Assembly: GCA_016207605.1 (NCBI GenBank)
Contig: JACQPJ010000003.1
Coordinates: 1 to 41,444, forward strand
DNA length: 41,444 bases
From: Elusimicrobiota bacterium
GTDB lineage: Bacteria; Elusimicrobiota; Elusimicrobia; UBA1565; UBA9628
Direction: 5' to 3'
Both the position numbers and the translations under genes were made by a program. Of this stretch, positions 15,590 through 23,441 are shown in pieces; the stretch's first letter is position 1, and each line of letters begins with the position of its first letter. The notes beneath the pieces are model-generated. The model saw only the letters and a list, made by a program, of their open reading frames with translations. It was not told the origin of the DNA and did no database searches.

Positions 15590-16929
15590 CGCTGATCCGC
15601 ACGTCTCCCGGGCGCGCGGGCCGGGTGGACTGGGCGTTGGTCGCCGCGGCCGGCGGGCTGCTGGTCATCGGCTCCCTGGCGATGCTGTCCGCGGCGAGCA
15701 CCACGCCCTACTATTCCTCCGTCTTCCGGACGCACTTCGTCGCCCTGGGGATCGGCGCGGCGGCCTTCACGCTCATGCTCGCCTTCAATTATCAGATCTT
15801 CCAGGATCAGTCTCGGGCGCTTTACGCGCTGGCGCTGGTCCTGATGGTCGTCACGCTTCTCTTTGGGCACGTCTCGCGGGGCCATCGCTCCTGGCTGCGC
15901 GTGATGGGCTTTGGATTCCAGCCCGGCGAGCTGGCGCGCATGCTGCTGATCCTCGTTCTGGCCGACGTCCTGGACCGCCGCGCGCGCCGCATCGAGAGCC
16001 TCTCGACCCTGCTCACGGTCCTGGCCGTCGCGGCGCCCATCCTGATCCTCATCCTCCGGCAGCCCGACTTGTCCACGACGCTGTCCTTCGTCCCGGCGCT
16101 GATGGGGATGCTCTTCTGCGCCGGAGCCGACGTGCCGCAGATGCTCGCCGTGTTCGGCTGCGGCGCGGCCGCCTTTGGGATGCCCCTCCTCTACACGTTC
16201 TGCAGCGCCCGCTTCCCGGACGCCGCGCCCCACAGCCTGCCGGCGCTCGTCCTGGCGACGTCGAAGTCCGGCTGGGCGGCGCTGTGGACGATCCTCCTCT
16301 TCGCCGCGGCGGGAGCGCTGGCCTGGCGCCTGGCGACCTGGCTGCGCCTGCAGGTCAAGCCCCTTGCCTTCGTCGTCGCCCCTCTTCTGCTCTCCGCCTC
16401 CCTGCTCTCGGGCCTGGCCATCTACGGCCGGCTCAAGGGCTACCAGCGCGACCGCTTCGTGGCCTGGGTCGCGCCGGAGACGGACGTCCAGGGCGCGGCC
16501 TACAACGTCATCCAGTCGCGCATCGCCGTCGGGTCCGGGGGGCTCTGGGGCCGGGGCTTGTTCTCGGGCACGCAGTCCCAGCTCGGATTCCTGCCCGAGC
16601 GCCACACGGACTTCATCTTCGCCGGCGTGGGCGAGGAGATGGGGTTTGTCGGCTGCTCCCTGGTCCTCGGGCTCTACATGCTGCTGCTGTGGCGCATCGT
16701 CGCGGCGGCGCGCCTGGCGCGCGACCGCTACGGCTACCTGGTCTGCGCCGGGCTGGCCTCCATGCTGGCCTGTCACCTGGCGCTCAACGTCGGCATGTGC
16801 GTCGGCCTCCTGCCCGTGGCCGGGCTGCCCCTGCCGCTCGTCTCCTACGGCGGGACGAACCTGGTGGTCACGCTGGGCGCCCTGGGCATCGTCGCCAACA
16901 TCTACGCGCGCCGCTACGCTTTACTTTAA
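15586..16929 (+). CDS. rodA: Peptidoglycan glycosyltransferase RodA (SEDS family)
   Basis: ATG 15586 overlaps mrdA as ATGA and gives 447 residues with about ten membrane segments. SEDS landmarks are a first helix running to MLSAAST, SRGHRSWLRVMGFGFQPGELARMLLILVLAD with the conserved QP-x-E, LRQPDLSTTLSF with the catalytic aspartate region, a QSRIAVGSGGLWGRGLFSGTQSQLGFLPERHTDFIFAGVGEEMGF block, and GLPLPLVSYGGTNLVVTL. It polymerises lipid II into glycan strands with PBP2. The protein is longer than the usual 370 to 420 residues because of an inserted hydrophobic stretch before the GRLKGYQRDRF region. Confidence 0.97.
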   Translation: MTLIRTSPGRAGRVDWALVAAAGGLLVIGSLAMLSAASTTPYYSSVFRTHFVALGIGAAAFTLMLAFNYQIFQDQSRALYALALVLMVVTLLFGHVSRGHRSWLRVMGFGFQPGELARMLLILVLADVLDRRARRIESLSTLLTVLAVAAPILILILRQPDLSTTLSFVPALMGMLFCAGADVPQMLAVFGCGAAAFGMPLLYTFCSARFPDAAPHSLPALVLATSKSGWAALWTILLFAAAGALAWRLATWLRLQVKPLAFVVAPLLLSASLLSGLAIYGRLKGYQRDRFVAWVAPETDVQGAAYNVIQSRIAVGSGGLWGRGLFSGTQSQLGFLPERHTDFIFAGVGEEMGFVGCSLVLGLYMLLLWRIVAAARLARDRYGYLVCAGLASMLACHLALNVGMCVGLLPVAGLPLPLVSYGGTNLVVTLGALGIVANIYARRYALL

Positions 16930-16940
16930 TGGAGGACACC

Positions 16941-18734
16941 GTGTCCCAAGACAACCAACCCATTCCCGCCGCTCCGGACGGGCCCAACCGCCCCGAGCAT
17001 CCCCGCGAGCCGGACCACGCGGCGTCGGCCGCCGATCTGTACCCGCGCGCGGACGGCCCGGTGGAGGCCGACCGCGACGTGCCCCAGCCGGAGGAGCCCC
17101 GCGAGGGCGACGCCTCCGATCCCGGGGGACGCTGGCGCCGGCGCCGGACGCACGGCGGGAGCGCGCCGCAGCCCCGGAGGGACGGCGCACGCCGAGAGCC
17201 CGGCCACCGCGACGAGCGCGGACACCGCGAGGAGCGCCGCGGGGGGGAGAGCCGCGGCGCGGGGCAGGAGCGCACCAACGAGACGCGCGGCGCCCGGCCC
17301 CCGGTCAAGCGGGAAGTCCTGGCCAATACCTCCTTTGAAGAGACGCGCATCGCCATCATCGAAAACGGACGGCTGGCCGAGCTGCACTGGGAGCGCAAAA
17401 GCGCCCAGAACATCGTGGGCAACATCTACAAGGGCACGGTGGAGAACGTCCTGCCCGGCATCTCATCGGCCTTCGTCTCCATCGGCTTCGAGAAGAACGC
17501 CTACCTCTACATCTCCGACGTGCTGGGGGAGAAGGGCGCGCCCATCGACCAGACCTTGAAGAAGGGGCAGTCCGTCATGGTCCAGGTGGCCAAGGAGGCC
17601 ATCTCCACCAAGGGCCCCAAGGTCACGATGGACGTCACGCTGCCCGGCCGCTACCTGGTCTTCACGCCCAATCAGCAGTACGTCGGCATCTCCAAGCACA
17701 TCTCCGACCCCGAGGAGCGCCGCCGCCTGGAGGCGATCGTGGACCGGCTCGTCGCCGGCCACCTGGGCGGCAAGGGCGTGGTCGTGCGCACCGAGGCCGA
17801 GGGCGCCAGCGAGGCGGACCTCGAGCGCGAGGTGAAATACCTTCTCAACCTTTGGCAGCAGATCCGCAAGCGCTTCGAGGAGAAGCCCGCGCCGGCGCTC
17901 CTGCACCAGGACCTGGGGCTGGCCCTCCAGATCGCCCGGGACATCCTCTCCGAGCAGGTGTACGTGTACATGCTCGACAGCAAGGAGACGCACAAGGAGG
18001 TCCTCGATTTCGTGGAGGGCTTCGCGCCGGAGCTCAAGGACCGCGTGCGCCTCTACGAGGCCAAGACGCCGATCTTCCAGGCCTTCAACCTGGAGAAAGG
18101 AATCGCCGGCATCCGGGAGACCAAGGTGCCCCTGCCCAACGGCGGCTCCATCGTGATCCAGGAGGCCGAATCGCTGTGCGCCATCGACGTCAACACGGGG
18201 CGCTTCACGGGCTCGAAGTCCCAGGAGGAGACCGTCACCCAGACCAACGTGGAGGCCGCGCAGGAGGTGGCCCGCCAGATCCGCCTGCGCAACATCGGCG
18301 GCATCATCGTGGTGGACTTCATCGACATGCGCAAGGCCTCCAACCGCGCCAAGGTCATGGAGGCCTTCGCCTCGGCCTGCCGGTCCGACCGCGCCAAAAT
18401 CCGCCTGCTGCCCATCACGCGCCTGGGCCTCATCGAACTCACGCGCGAGCGCAAGCGCATGTCCACGGCGAGCCTGCTCACCGCGGAGTGTCCGCAGTGC
18501 CGCGGCTCCGGGCGCGTGCTCTCCGCCGAGACCCTGCGCATCAAGATCCAGCGCGAGATCTTCGAGATGACGGGCGGACGCCCGGGGGGCTCCGTTCGGG
18601 TGAGCCTCCATCCGTCCGTCGCCGAGGCCTTCCGCGCCCAGCAGACGGTCATCGAGAAGAACGTCCAGCGCTCGATCAAGATCCAGAGCGACTCCCAGCT
18701 CGCCTGGGAAGACTATCGGGTCGTGCTCGAATGA
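16941..18734 (+). CDS. rng: Ribonuclease E/G family endoribonuclease with long basic N-terminus
   Basis: GTG 16941 is preferred because GGAGG (16931-16935) lies 5 nt upstream. The in-frame ATG 16929, overlapping the rodA stop, is the alternative. The product has 597 residues. Residues 1-120 are low complexity, rich in Pro, then Arg, Gly and Glu. The S1 domain follows (NIYKGTVENVLPGISSAFVSIGFEKNAYL). The DNase I-like catalytic domain has D416 in CAIDVNTGR and D459 in IVVDFIDM, spaced 43 residues apart as in RNase E (D303/D346). C517 and C520 in CPQC form the zinc link. No RNase E-type C-terminal scaffold is present, so it is closer to RNase G. It should mature rRNA and degrade mRNA. Confidence 0.95.
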   Translation: MSQDNQPIPAAPDGPNRPEHPREPDHAASAADLYPRADGPVEADRDVPQPEEPREGDASDPGGRWRRRRTHGGSAPQPRRDGARREPGHRDERGHREERRGGESRGAGQERTNETRGARPPVKREVLANTSFEETRIAIIENGRLAELHWERKSAQNIVGNIYKGTVENVLPGISSAFVSIGFEKNAYLYISDVLGEKGAPIDQTLKKGQSVMVQVAKEAISTKGPKVTMDVTLPGRYLVFTPNQQYVGISKHISDPEERRRLEAIVDRLVAGHLGGKGVVVRTEAEGASEADLEREVKYLLNLWQQIRKRFEEKPAPALLHQDLGLALQIARDILSEQVYVYMLDSKETHKEVLDFVEGFAPELKDRVRLYEAKTPIFQAFNLEKGIAGIRETKVPLPNGGSIVIQEAESLCAIDVNTGRFTGSKSQEETVTQTNVEAAQEVARQIRLRNIGGIIVVDFIDMRKASNRAKVMEAFASACRSDRAKIRLLPITRLGLIELTRERKRMSTASLLTAECPQCRGSGRVLSAETLRIKIQREIFEMTGGRPGGSVRVSLHPSVAEAFRAQQTVIEKNVQRSIKIQSDSQLAWEDYRVVLE

Positions 18735-20182
18735 ACATGAAGCGCTTCCTGCTCCCCGCGGCGTTCCTTGTTCTGTCCGCCGCCGCTGCCCGGCTCGCGG
18801 CCGAGGAGGCGGCCGTGGTCGTCTCCGGCAAGCCCGTCGCCTCCGCCGCCGTCTACCGGGCCGGCGGGGAGGCCTATCTCGACGCCCGCAGCGTCGGGCG
18901 CGCCCTCGGCGGCCAGGTGTACTGGTATCCGGTCTCGGGCCGGGTCCGCCTCAGCCTGCGCGGCCGCGCCATGCAGTTCGTCGCGGACTCCGCGCGCGCG
19001 GAGTCGGGCGGGGAATCCTTCGTCCTCCCCGCGCCGGTCAAGGTGCGGGCGTCCCGCGCGTTCCTGCCCGTCTCCTTCCTGGTCTCCAAGCCCTTTGGGC
19101 GCTGGAGCGGAACCGACGCCCAGTGGGACGACCGCACGGGCACGCTCGAGATCGACCGCCGCGGGGACGTCGGCCCGGTCCACGTCTTCTCCTACGACGG
19201 GCACACCCGCGTCGTGCTGGAGCTGGCGCCTGGCGTCGCCTATCGGGCCGCCCCGCGGGGGGCGGGGGCCGTCGAGGCGACGCTGCCCCTCGGGACGATC
19301 GAGAGCGCGGACCGCGCCGAGGTGGACGACGGCGTGGTCGCCTCCTACCAGCTCAAGCAGGAGACCCGGCAGGCCCGCTTGATCATCCAGTTCGCCGCGA
19401 AGGGCGCGCATTGGCGCGCCGCCGAGCTGTCCGACCCGCGCGGCCTGGCCATCGACGTGTACGCGCCCGGAGTCCCGGAGCTCCCGCCGCCCTCTCCCCA
19501 GAAGCGGCGCGTCGTGGTCGTGGACGCAGGGCACGGCGGTCAGGACCCGGGCGCGACGGGCCGGCGCGGCACCCGGGAGAAGGACGTCAACCTCGCCGTC
19601 GCCCTGGAGCTGTCCCGCGTCCTGCGCCGGCGGGGCGACTTCGAGGTCGTGCTCACCCGGGACCAGGACGCCTTCGTCCCCCTGTCCGACCGCTCCGACA
19701 AGGCCAACGCGCTCAACGCCGACCTCTTCGTGTCCCTGCACTGCAACGCCGCCTCCAGCGCGCGCAAGAGCGGCTTCGAGGTGTACTCGGTCTCCGAGAC
19801 CGCCTCCGACCCCGAGGCCGAGCGCCTGGCCCAGGCCGAGAACGCGGCCCTCAAGCTGGAGGGCAAGGACCCTCAGGACGAGACGGCCAAGCTCATTCTC
19901 CTGGCCATGACCAAGACGGAGATGCTCAACGAGTCCGCGCCCTTCGCCGTGCTGGTGGAGCGCGCCCTCGACCGCTACACGGACCTGGAGAATCGCGGAG
20001 CCAAGCAGGCCGCCTTCTACGTCCTGCGCGGCACGCACGCCCCCGCGATCCTGGTGGAGATGGGCTTCGTGAGCCACCGCGACGACGAGGCCAAGCTCAA
20101 CTCCCGCGCTTTCCGGCGCCGGATGGCGGAAGGCATCGCGGCGGGCGTCGCCGACTATGCCCGCTCGAAGGGGTGGCTGTGA
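18731..20182 (+). CDS. Exported N-acetylmuramoyl-L-alanine amidase (Amidase_3)
   Basis: ATG 18731 overlaps the rng stop and gives 483 residues. A signal peptide is visible (KRFLLPAAFLVLSAAAARLAAEE, cleavage likely near residue 20). Next comes a domain like the copper-amine-oxidase N-terminal stalk (about 30-135), then an AMIN-like beta domain (about 145-235). The catalytic Amidase_3 domain (about 260-480) has zinc ligands H268 in DAGHGGQDPGATG, E283 in REKDVN and H337 in SLHCNAA, with catalytic E443 in ILVEMGFVS. It cuts the bond between muramic acid and the stem peptide, probably for cell separation or wall remodelling. It belongs to the AmiA/B/C family, but which one it equals cannot be said. 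Confidence 0.94.
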   Translation: MNMKRFLLPAAFLVLSAAAARLAAEEAAVVVSGKPVASAAVYRAGGEAYLDARSVGRALGGQVYWYPVSGRVRLSLRGRAMQFVADSARAESGGESFVLPAPVKVRASRAFLPVSFLVSKPFGRWSGTDAQWDDRTGTLEIDRRGDVGPVHVFSYDGHTRVVLELAPGVAYRAAPRGAGAVEATLPLGTIESADRAEVDDGVVASYQLKQETRQARLIIQFAAKGAHWRAAELSDPRGLAIDVYAPGVPELPPPSPQKRRVVVVDAGHGGQDPGATGRRGTREKDVNLAVALELSRVLRRRGDFEVVLTRDQDAFVPLSDRSDKANALNADLFVSLHCNAASSARKSGFEVYSVSETASDPEAERLAQAENAALKLEGKDPQDETAKLILLAMTKTEMLNESAPFAVLVERALDRYTDLENRGAKQAAFYVLRGTHAPAILVEMGFVSHRDDEAKLNSRAFRRRMAEGIAAGVADYARSKGWL

Positions 20183-20994
20183 GCCGGCCCGGCGCCGCGG
20201 CGCCCATCGGCGTGTTCGACTCCGGCCTGGGAGGGCTGACCGTGCTCCGCGCCCTGGCGCGGCGCATGCCCGAGGAGTCCCTGATCTATTTCGGCGACAC
20301 CGCTCACGTGCCCTACGGCTCCAAGTCGCCCGAGGCCATCGCGCGCTTCTCCGCGGAGGTCGCGCGCTTCCTGGCCGGGCGGGGCATCAAGCTGCTGGTC
20401 GTCGCCTGCAACACCTCCTCGGCCTGGGCTTTGCCCGCGCTCCGCCGCGCGGCAAGGGTCCCCGTGGTCGGCGTCATCGCGCCCGGCGCCCGCGCGGCGC
20501 GGGCCGTCTCGCGCCGCGGGCGCATCGGCGTGATCGGCACGGAGGCCACCGTGCGCTCCGGGGCCTACCCGCGCGCGCTTCGGGCCCTGGGCGGCGGCGT
20601 CCGCGTCGTCTCCCGAGCCTGCCCCATGCTCGTGCCGCTCGTGGAGGAGGGCTGGTGGGACGGCCCGGTGGCGGAGGCCGTCGTGCGCCGCTACCTCGCT
20701 CCGCTGCGCCGCTCCCGCGTGGACGCCGTCATCCTGGGCTGCACGCATTACCCCTATCTCAAGCCCGTGATCGCCCGCGCGCTGGGTCCGCGGGTGCGGC
20801 TCGTGGACTCCGCCGCGGAGACCGCGGCCGAGACCGAACGGGTCCTGGACCGCCTGCGCCTGCGCGTCCCGCGGGGGCGCCGCGGCCGGCGCGAATTTTA
20901 CGCTTCGGACTCCCCGGAGCGTTTCCGGCGCTTGGCGCGCCGCATGTTCGGGCGAGGAGTGACGCGGGTGCGGCTGCATCCGTTCGACGCATGA
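20179..20994 (+). CDS. murI: Glutamate racemase
   Basis: GTG 20179 overlaps the amidase stop as GTGA and gives 271 residues, normal for MurI. It converts L- to D-glutamate for peptidoglycan precursors. Motifs: GVFDSGLGGLTVLRAL with the catalytic-site Asp-Ser, FGDTAHVPYGSKSPEAI, VVACNTSSAWALP with C77, and GCTHYPYLKPVI with C188. These two cysteines are the acid/base pair. The neighbouring amidase and upstream rod genes fit a wall-related cluster. The stop lies only 13 nt before rho. Confidence 0.97.
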   Translation: MSRPGAAAPIGVFDSGLGGLTVLRALARRMPEESLIYFGDTAHVPYGSKSPEAIARFSAEVARFLAGRGIKLLVVACNTSSAWALPALRRAARVPVVGVIAPGARAARAVSRRGRIGVIGTEATVRSGAYPRALRALGGGVRVVSRACPMLVPLVEEGWWDGPVAEAVVRRYLAPLRRSRVDAVILGCTHYPYLKPVIARALGPRVRLVDSAAETAAETERVLDRLRLRVPRGRRGRREFYASDSPERFRRLARRMFGRGVTRVRLHPFDA

Positions 20995-21007
20995 CCGAGG
21001 TAACGAG

Positions 21008-22108
21008 ATGATGAACGAAGAGACTCACGGCGGATCGTCGGGCCAGGCCCCGCAGGGCGGCGGCCAATACCGTCACCAGCAGGGCTACGGCGGCGGCCGG
21101 CGCCGGCGCCGCCGCTACCGCGGCGGCGGGGGAGGCGGTGGCCAGGGCCAGCACGGCGGCCACCAGGGCGGCGGCCACTACCAGAACCGCGACCGCAGCG
21201 GCGGCGGCCCGCGGCCGCCCCAGGCCCCGCAGGCGCCCCAGCGCAGCGAGGCCGAGAAGCTCTTCATGTCGCGCACGCCGGTGGACCCGCACGAGTGGAT
21301 CCGGCTCGAGAAGGGCTCCACCGACCCCTCGATGCGCGCCATGGACCTCCTGGCCCCCATCGGCAAGGGCACCCGCGGCCTCATCGTCGCGCCGCCCAAG
21401 GCGGGCAAGACCACGTTCCTTAAGCAAATCTCCAACGCGGTCTGCGCCGTGGACCCCAAGGTCCGCCAGTACTGCCTGCTCATCGACGAGCGCCCCGAGG
21501 AGGTGACCGACTTCAAGCGCTCGGTCCCCGCCGAGGTCTGGGCCTCCTCGTCGGATCAGTCCTACGACAAGCACAAGCGCGTCGCCGAGGATCTCATGCG
21601 TCTGGCCGTCGAGAAGGCGGGCCAGGGCGAGGACGTCTTCATCCTGCTCGACTCGCTGACCCGCCTGGCGCGCGTGCACAACCAGTTCGCCACCGGCAAC
21701 CGCACCATGTCCGGCGGCCTGGACTCGCGCGCGATGGAGACGCCGCGCCGCTTCTTCGGCGCGGCGCGCAAGCTGGAGGAGGGGGGCTCGCTCACCATCC
21801 TGGCCACCATCCTGGTCGACACCGGCTCGAAGATGGACGACATCATCTTCCAGGAGTTCAAGGGCACGGGCAACATGGAGCTGGTGCTCTACCGCCAGGC
21901 GGCCGATATGCGCATCTTCCCCGCGCTCAAGGTCCGCGACTCCGGCACCCGCAAGGAGGAGAAGCTCTTCCCGAAGGAGTATTTGGAAGGCGTCTACAAG
22001 CTGCGCCGGCACTTGGCCGGCCTGGGCGACCTGGAGTCCCTCCGCGCGCTCGTCGAGCTGATGCGCGCGCACAAGACCAACGAGAAGCTGCTCGCGGCGT
22101 TGAGGTGA
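21008..22108 (+). CDS. rho: Transcription termination factor Rho lacking the N-terminal OB fold
   Basis: A 366-residue Rho. From about residue 97 it matches the Rho ATPase core: a WIRLEKG linker segment, then DLLAPIGKGTRGLIVAPPKAGKTT (Walker A 129-136), LLIDERPEEVTDFKRSV, the Q-loop region LLDSLTRLARVHN, the RRFFGAARKLEEGGSLT block, the R-loop DTGSKMDDIIFQEFKGTGNMEL and the SGTRKEE segment. Rho of Escherichia coli has 419 residues and carries a helical Rho_N and a cold-shock-like OB fold (primary RNA site) ahead of the core. Here residues 1-80 are Gly/Arg/Gln/His-rich low complexity with a run of six Arg (31-36). murI ends 13 nt upstream, leaving no room for more. The ribosome binding site is a weak GAGG; ATG 21008 and ATG 21011 are both possible. 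Loss of the primary RNA site must alter how it loads on RNA. Confidence 0.95.
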   Translation: MMNEETHGGSSGQAPQGGGQYRHQQGYGGGRRRRRRYRGGGGGGGQGQHGGHQGGGHYQNRDRSGGGPRPPQAPQAPQRSEAEKLFMSRTPVDPHEWIRLEKGSTDPSMRAMDLLAPIGKGTRGLIVAPPKAGKTTFLKQISNAVCAVDPKVRQYCLLIDERPEEVTDFKRSVPAEVWASSSDQSYDKHKRVAEDLMRLAVEKAGQGEDVFILLDSLTRLARVHNQFATGNRTMSGGLDSRAMETPRRFFGAARKLEEGGSLTILATILVDTGSKMDDIIFQEFKGTGNMELVLYRQAADMRIFPALKVRDSGTRKEEKLFPKEYLEGVYKLRRHLAGLGDLESLRALVELMRAHKTNEKLLAALR

Positions 22109-22112
22109 GACC

Positions 22113-22496
22113 ATGACCAAGCAAGCCATCGCGACGCAAAAAGCCCCCGCGGCCGTCGGTCCCTACTCCCAAGCCGTGCGCGCCGGAAGTTTTCTCTTTA
22201 TTTCCGGCCAGATCGCCCTCAAGCCCGGCGCGGCGGCGGTCTCCGGCGGCGTCCCCGAGCAGACCGAGCAGTGCCTGCGCAACCTCCGCGAGGTCCTCGC
22301 CGCCGCCGGCCTGGAGCTCCAGGACGTGGTCAAGACCACGGTCTTCATGACCGACCTAGCCCAGTTCGCCGCCATGAACGAGGTCTACGCCTGCCACTTT
22401 CCGGCTCCGTTTCCCGCCCGCGCCGCCGTCCAGGCCGCCGCCCTCCCCAAGGGCGCCGCCGTCGAGATCGAGGCCATCGCCCTATGGGAAAAATAG
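22113..22496 (+). CDS. ridA: RidA/YjgF family enamine/imine deaminase
   Basis: A 127-residue protein of standard RidA size. Landmarks are a QKAPAAVGPYSQAVRAGSFLFISGQI N-terminus, TEQCLRNLREVLAAAGLELQDVVKTTVFMTDLAQFAAMNEVY, a PFPARAAVQAAALPKGA segment with the conserved arginine that binds substrate carboxylate, and VEIEAIA with the conserved glutamate. RidA hydrolyses reactive 2-aminoacrylate-type enamines released by PLP enzymes. It starts 4 nt after rho and its 3' end overlaps the next gene by 13 nt. Confidence 0.96.
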   Translation: MTKQAIATQKAPAAVGPYSQAVRAGSFLFISGQIALKPGAAAVSGGVPEQTEQCLRNLREVLAAAGLELQDVVKTTVFMTDLAQFAAMNEVYACHFPAPFPARAAVQAAALPKGAAVEIEAIALWEK

Positions 22497-23380
22497 CTCG
22501 CGCGTCCGTCGCCGTTCTTCTTTTCACCCGCTCCATCGCGGCCGGCGGCTTCACCACGGGGCCCACGTATCCTTTGGAGATCGCGGATATCCACTCCGTG
22601 ATCGCTTACGGCGGCTCGGACGCGGCCTCCCAGGTGTTCCCGGCGCTTGCCCACAGTTCCCTGGATGGAATCGCTCTTCTGCCCCCGACGCTGCCGTCGG
22701 TACCGTCGCCCTCCGGATTTCTAAATCTTTATACGGGTCTTGCCCGGCGGCTTGCGGCGGCAAAGGGGGAGCTTGTCGCTATCCATGCGCGGAACGACCT
22801 GCTTCTCAGGCCAAGGACGCCGGCTCTCGAGTTTGATGACGCGGCGCACGTCTTGCCGATCGACACGGCCCACTGGAGCGGAAAGTCAACCGTCCATCGG
22901 ATCGCGGGAGACCTCGAGGGACTGCAGCGGCATATCACCGCGCTGTTGGCGGAGCGCCGAGGCTTGGCCGCGGACGCGCGTCTGCGCGAGGCTTACGACT
23001 CCCGGCCCGCTCAGGATTTGGCCGTCCCCGCCGGCGTCTCTTTTGGCGTCGTCGTCCAGATGCTCCATAAGGCGAGAGGCTGGGGCTCCGTAGAGCGCAG
23101 CCCCAGCGAGACCCAGATGGAAGCGGAGTTGACCGCGCGCTTGCTGGCCGAGGATTCTCATCTGGCTCAGGCTGCAGACGACGCCGAGAGGTTTGCTTTG
23201 GCTTATCTTCTGTCCCGCCTGCTGCGCGCCTCCAACGGCAACGGGCTGGCGTCGGAGCTGCAGCGAATCCTGCCGCAATTGAAAAGAAGGGAACTCAGGC
23301 TTTTAAAGGCCGCTTATGAGGGACAGCAGAACCCGTCGCCAAAGATCGCGGGCTATCTAGACAAGCTGATCGGGGATTAG
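22484..23380 (+). CDS. Exported protein of unknown function
   Basis: ATG 22484, inside the end of ridA, opens a 298-residue frame. The N-terminus (MGKIARASVAVLLFTRSIAAGG) looks like a signal peptide with a short hydrophobic core and possible cleavage near residue 21. No family is recognised. Residues 20-100 are mixed, and the later half is helical and rich in Ala, Leu, Arg and Glu. No catalytic motif or repeat stands out. Codon third positions include clearly more A and T than in the ribosomal genes, especially around 22550-22800. The overlap with ridA suggests read-through transcription. The next gene has its own promoter, so this is probably the last gene of the long operon. Confidence 0.7.
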   Translation: MGKIARASVAVLLFTRSIAAGGFTTGPTYPLEIADIHSVIAYGGSDAASQVFPALAHSSLDGIALLPPTLPSVPSPSGFLNLYTGLARRLAAAKGELVAIHARNDLLLRPRTPALEFDDAAHVLPIDTAHWSGKSTVHRIAGDLEGLQRHITALLAERRGLAADARLREAYDSRPAQDLAVPAGVSFGVVVQMLHKARGWGSVERSPSETQMEAELTARLLAEDSHLAQAADDAERFALAYLLSRLLRASNGNGLASELQRILPQLKRRELRLLKAAYEGQQNPSPKIAGYLDKLIGD

Positions 23381-23385
23381 GGGTA

Positions 23386-23414
23386 TTGATTATTTTCGAC
23401 GCTTCCCGTATACT
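23386..23414 (+). promoter_or_regulatory. sigma70-type promoter for the 199-residue exported protein
   Basis: TTGATT (23386-23391) and TATACT (23409-23414) are separated by exactly 17 nt and match the sigma70 -35 (4 of 6) and -10 (5 of 6) consensus. They lie in a short AT-rich island in an otherwise GC-rich region, directly after a stop codon and 27 nt before ATG 23442. This is the best promoter by eye in the window and marks the start of a new transcription unit. Confidence 0.75.
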
Positions 23415-23441
23415 CCCGGCGTTGCCGCCGCGAGGACATCG

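Noticed and set aside
15430-16776. 448-codon open frame on the - strand, rich in Arg, Gln, Glu and Gly
   Set aside because: Mirror image of rodA; membrane-protein codons read in reverse give long charged low-complexity frames.
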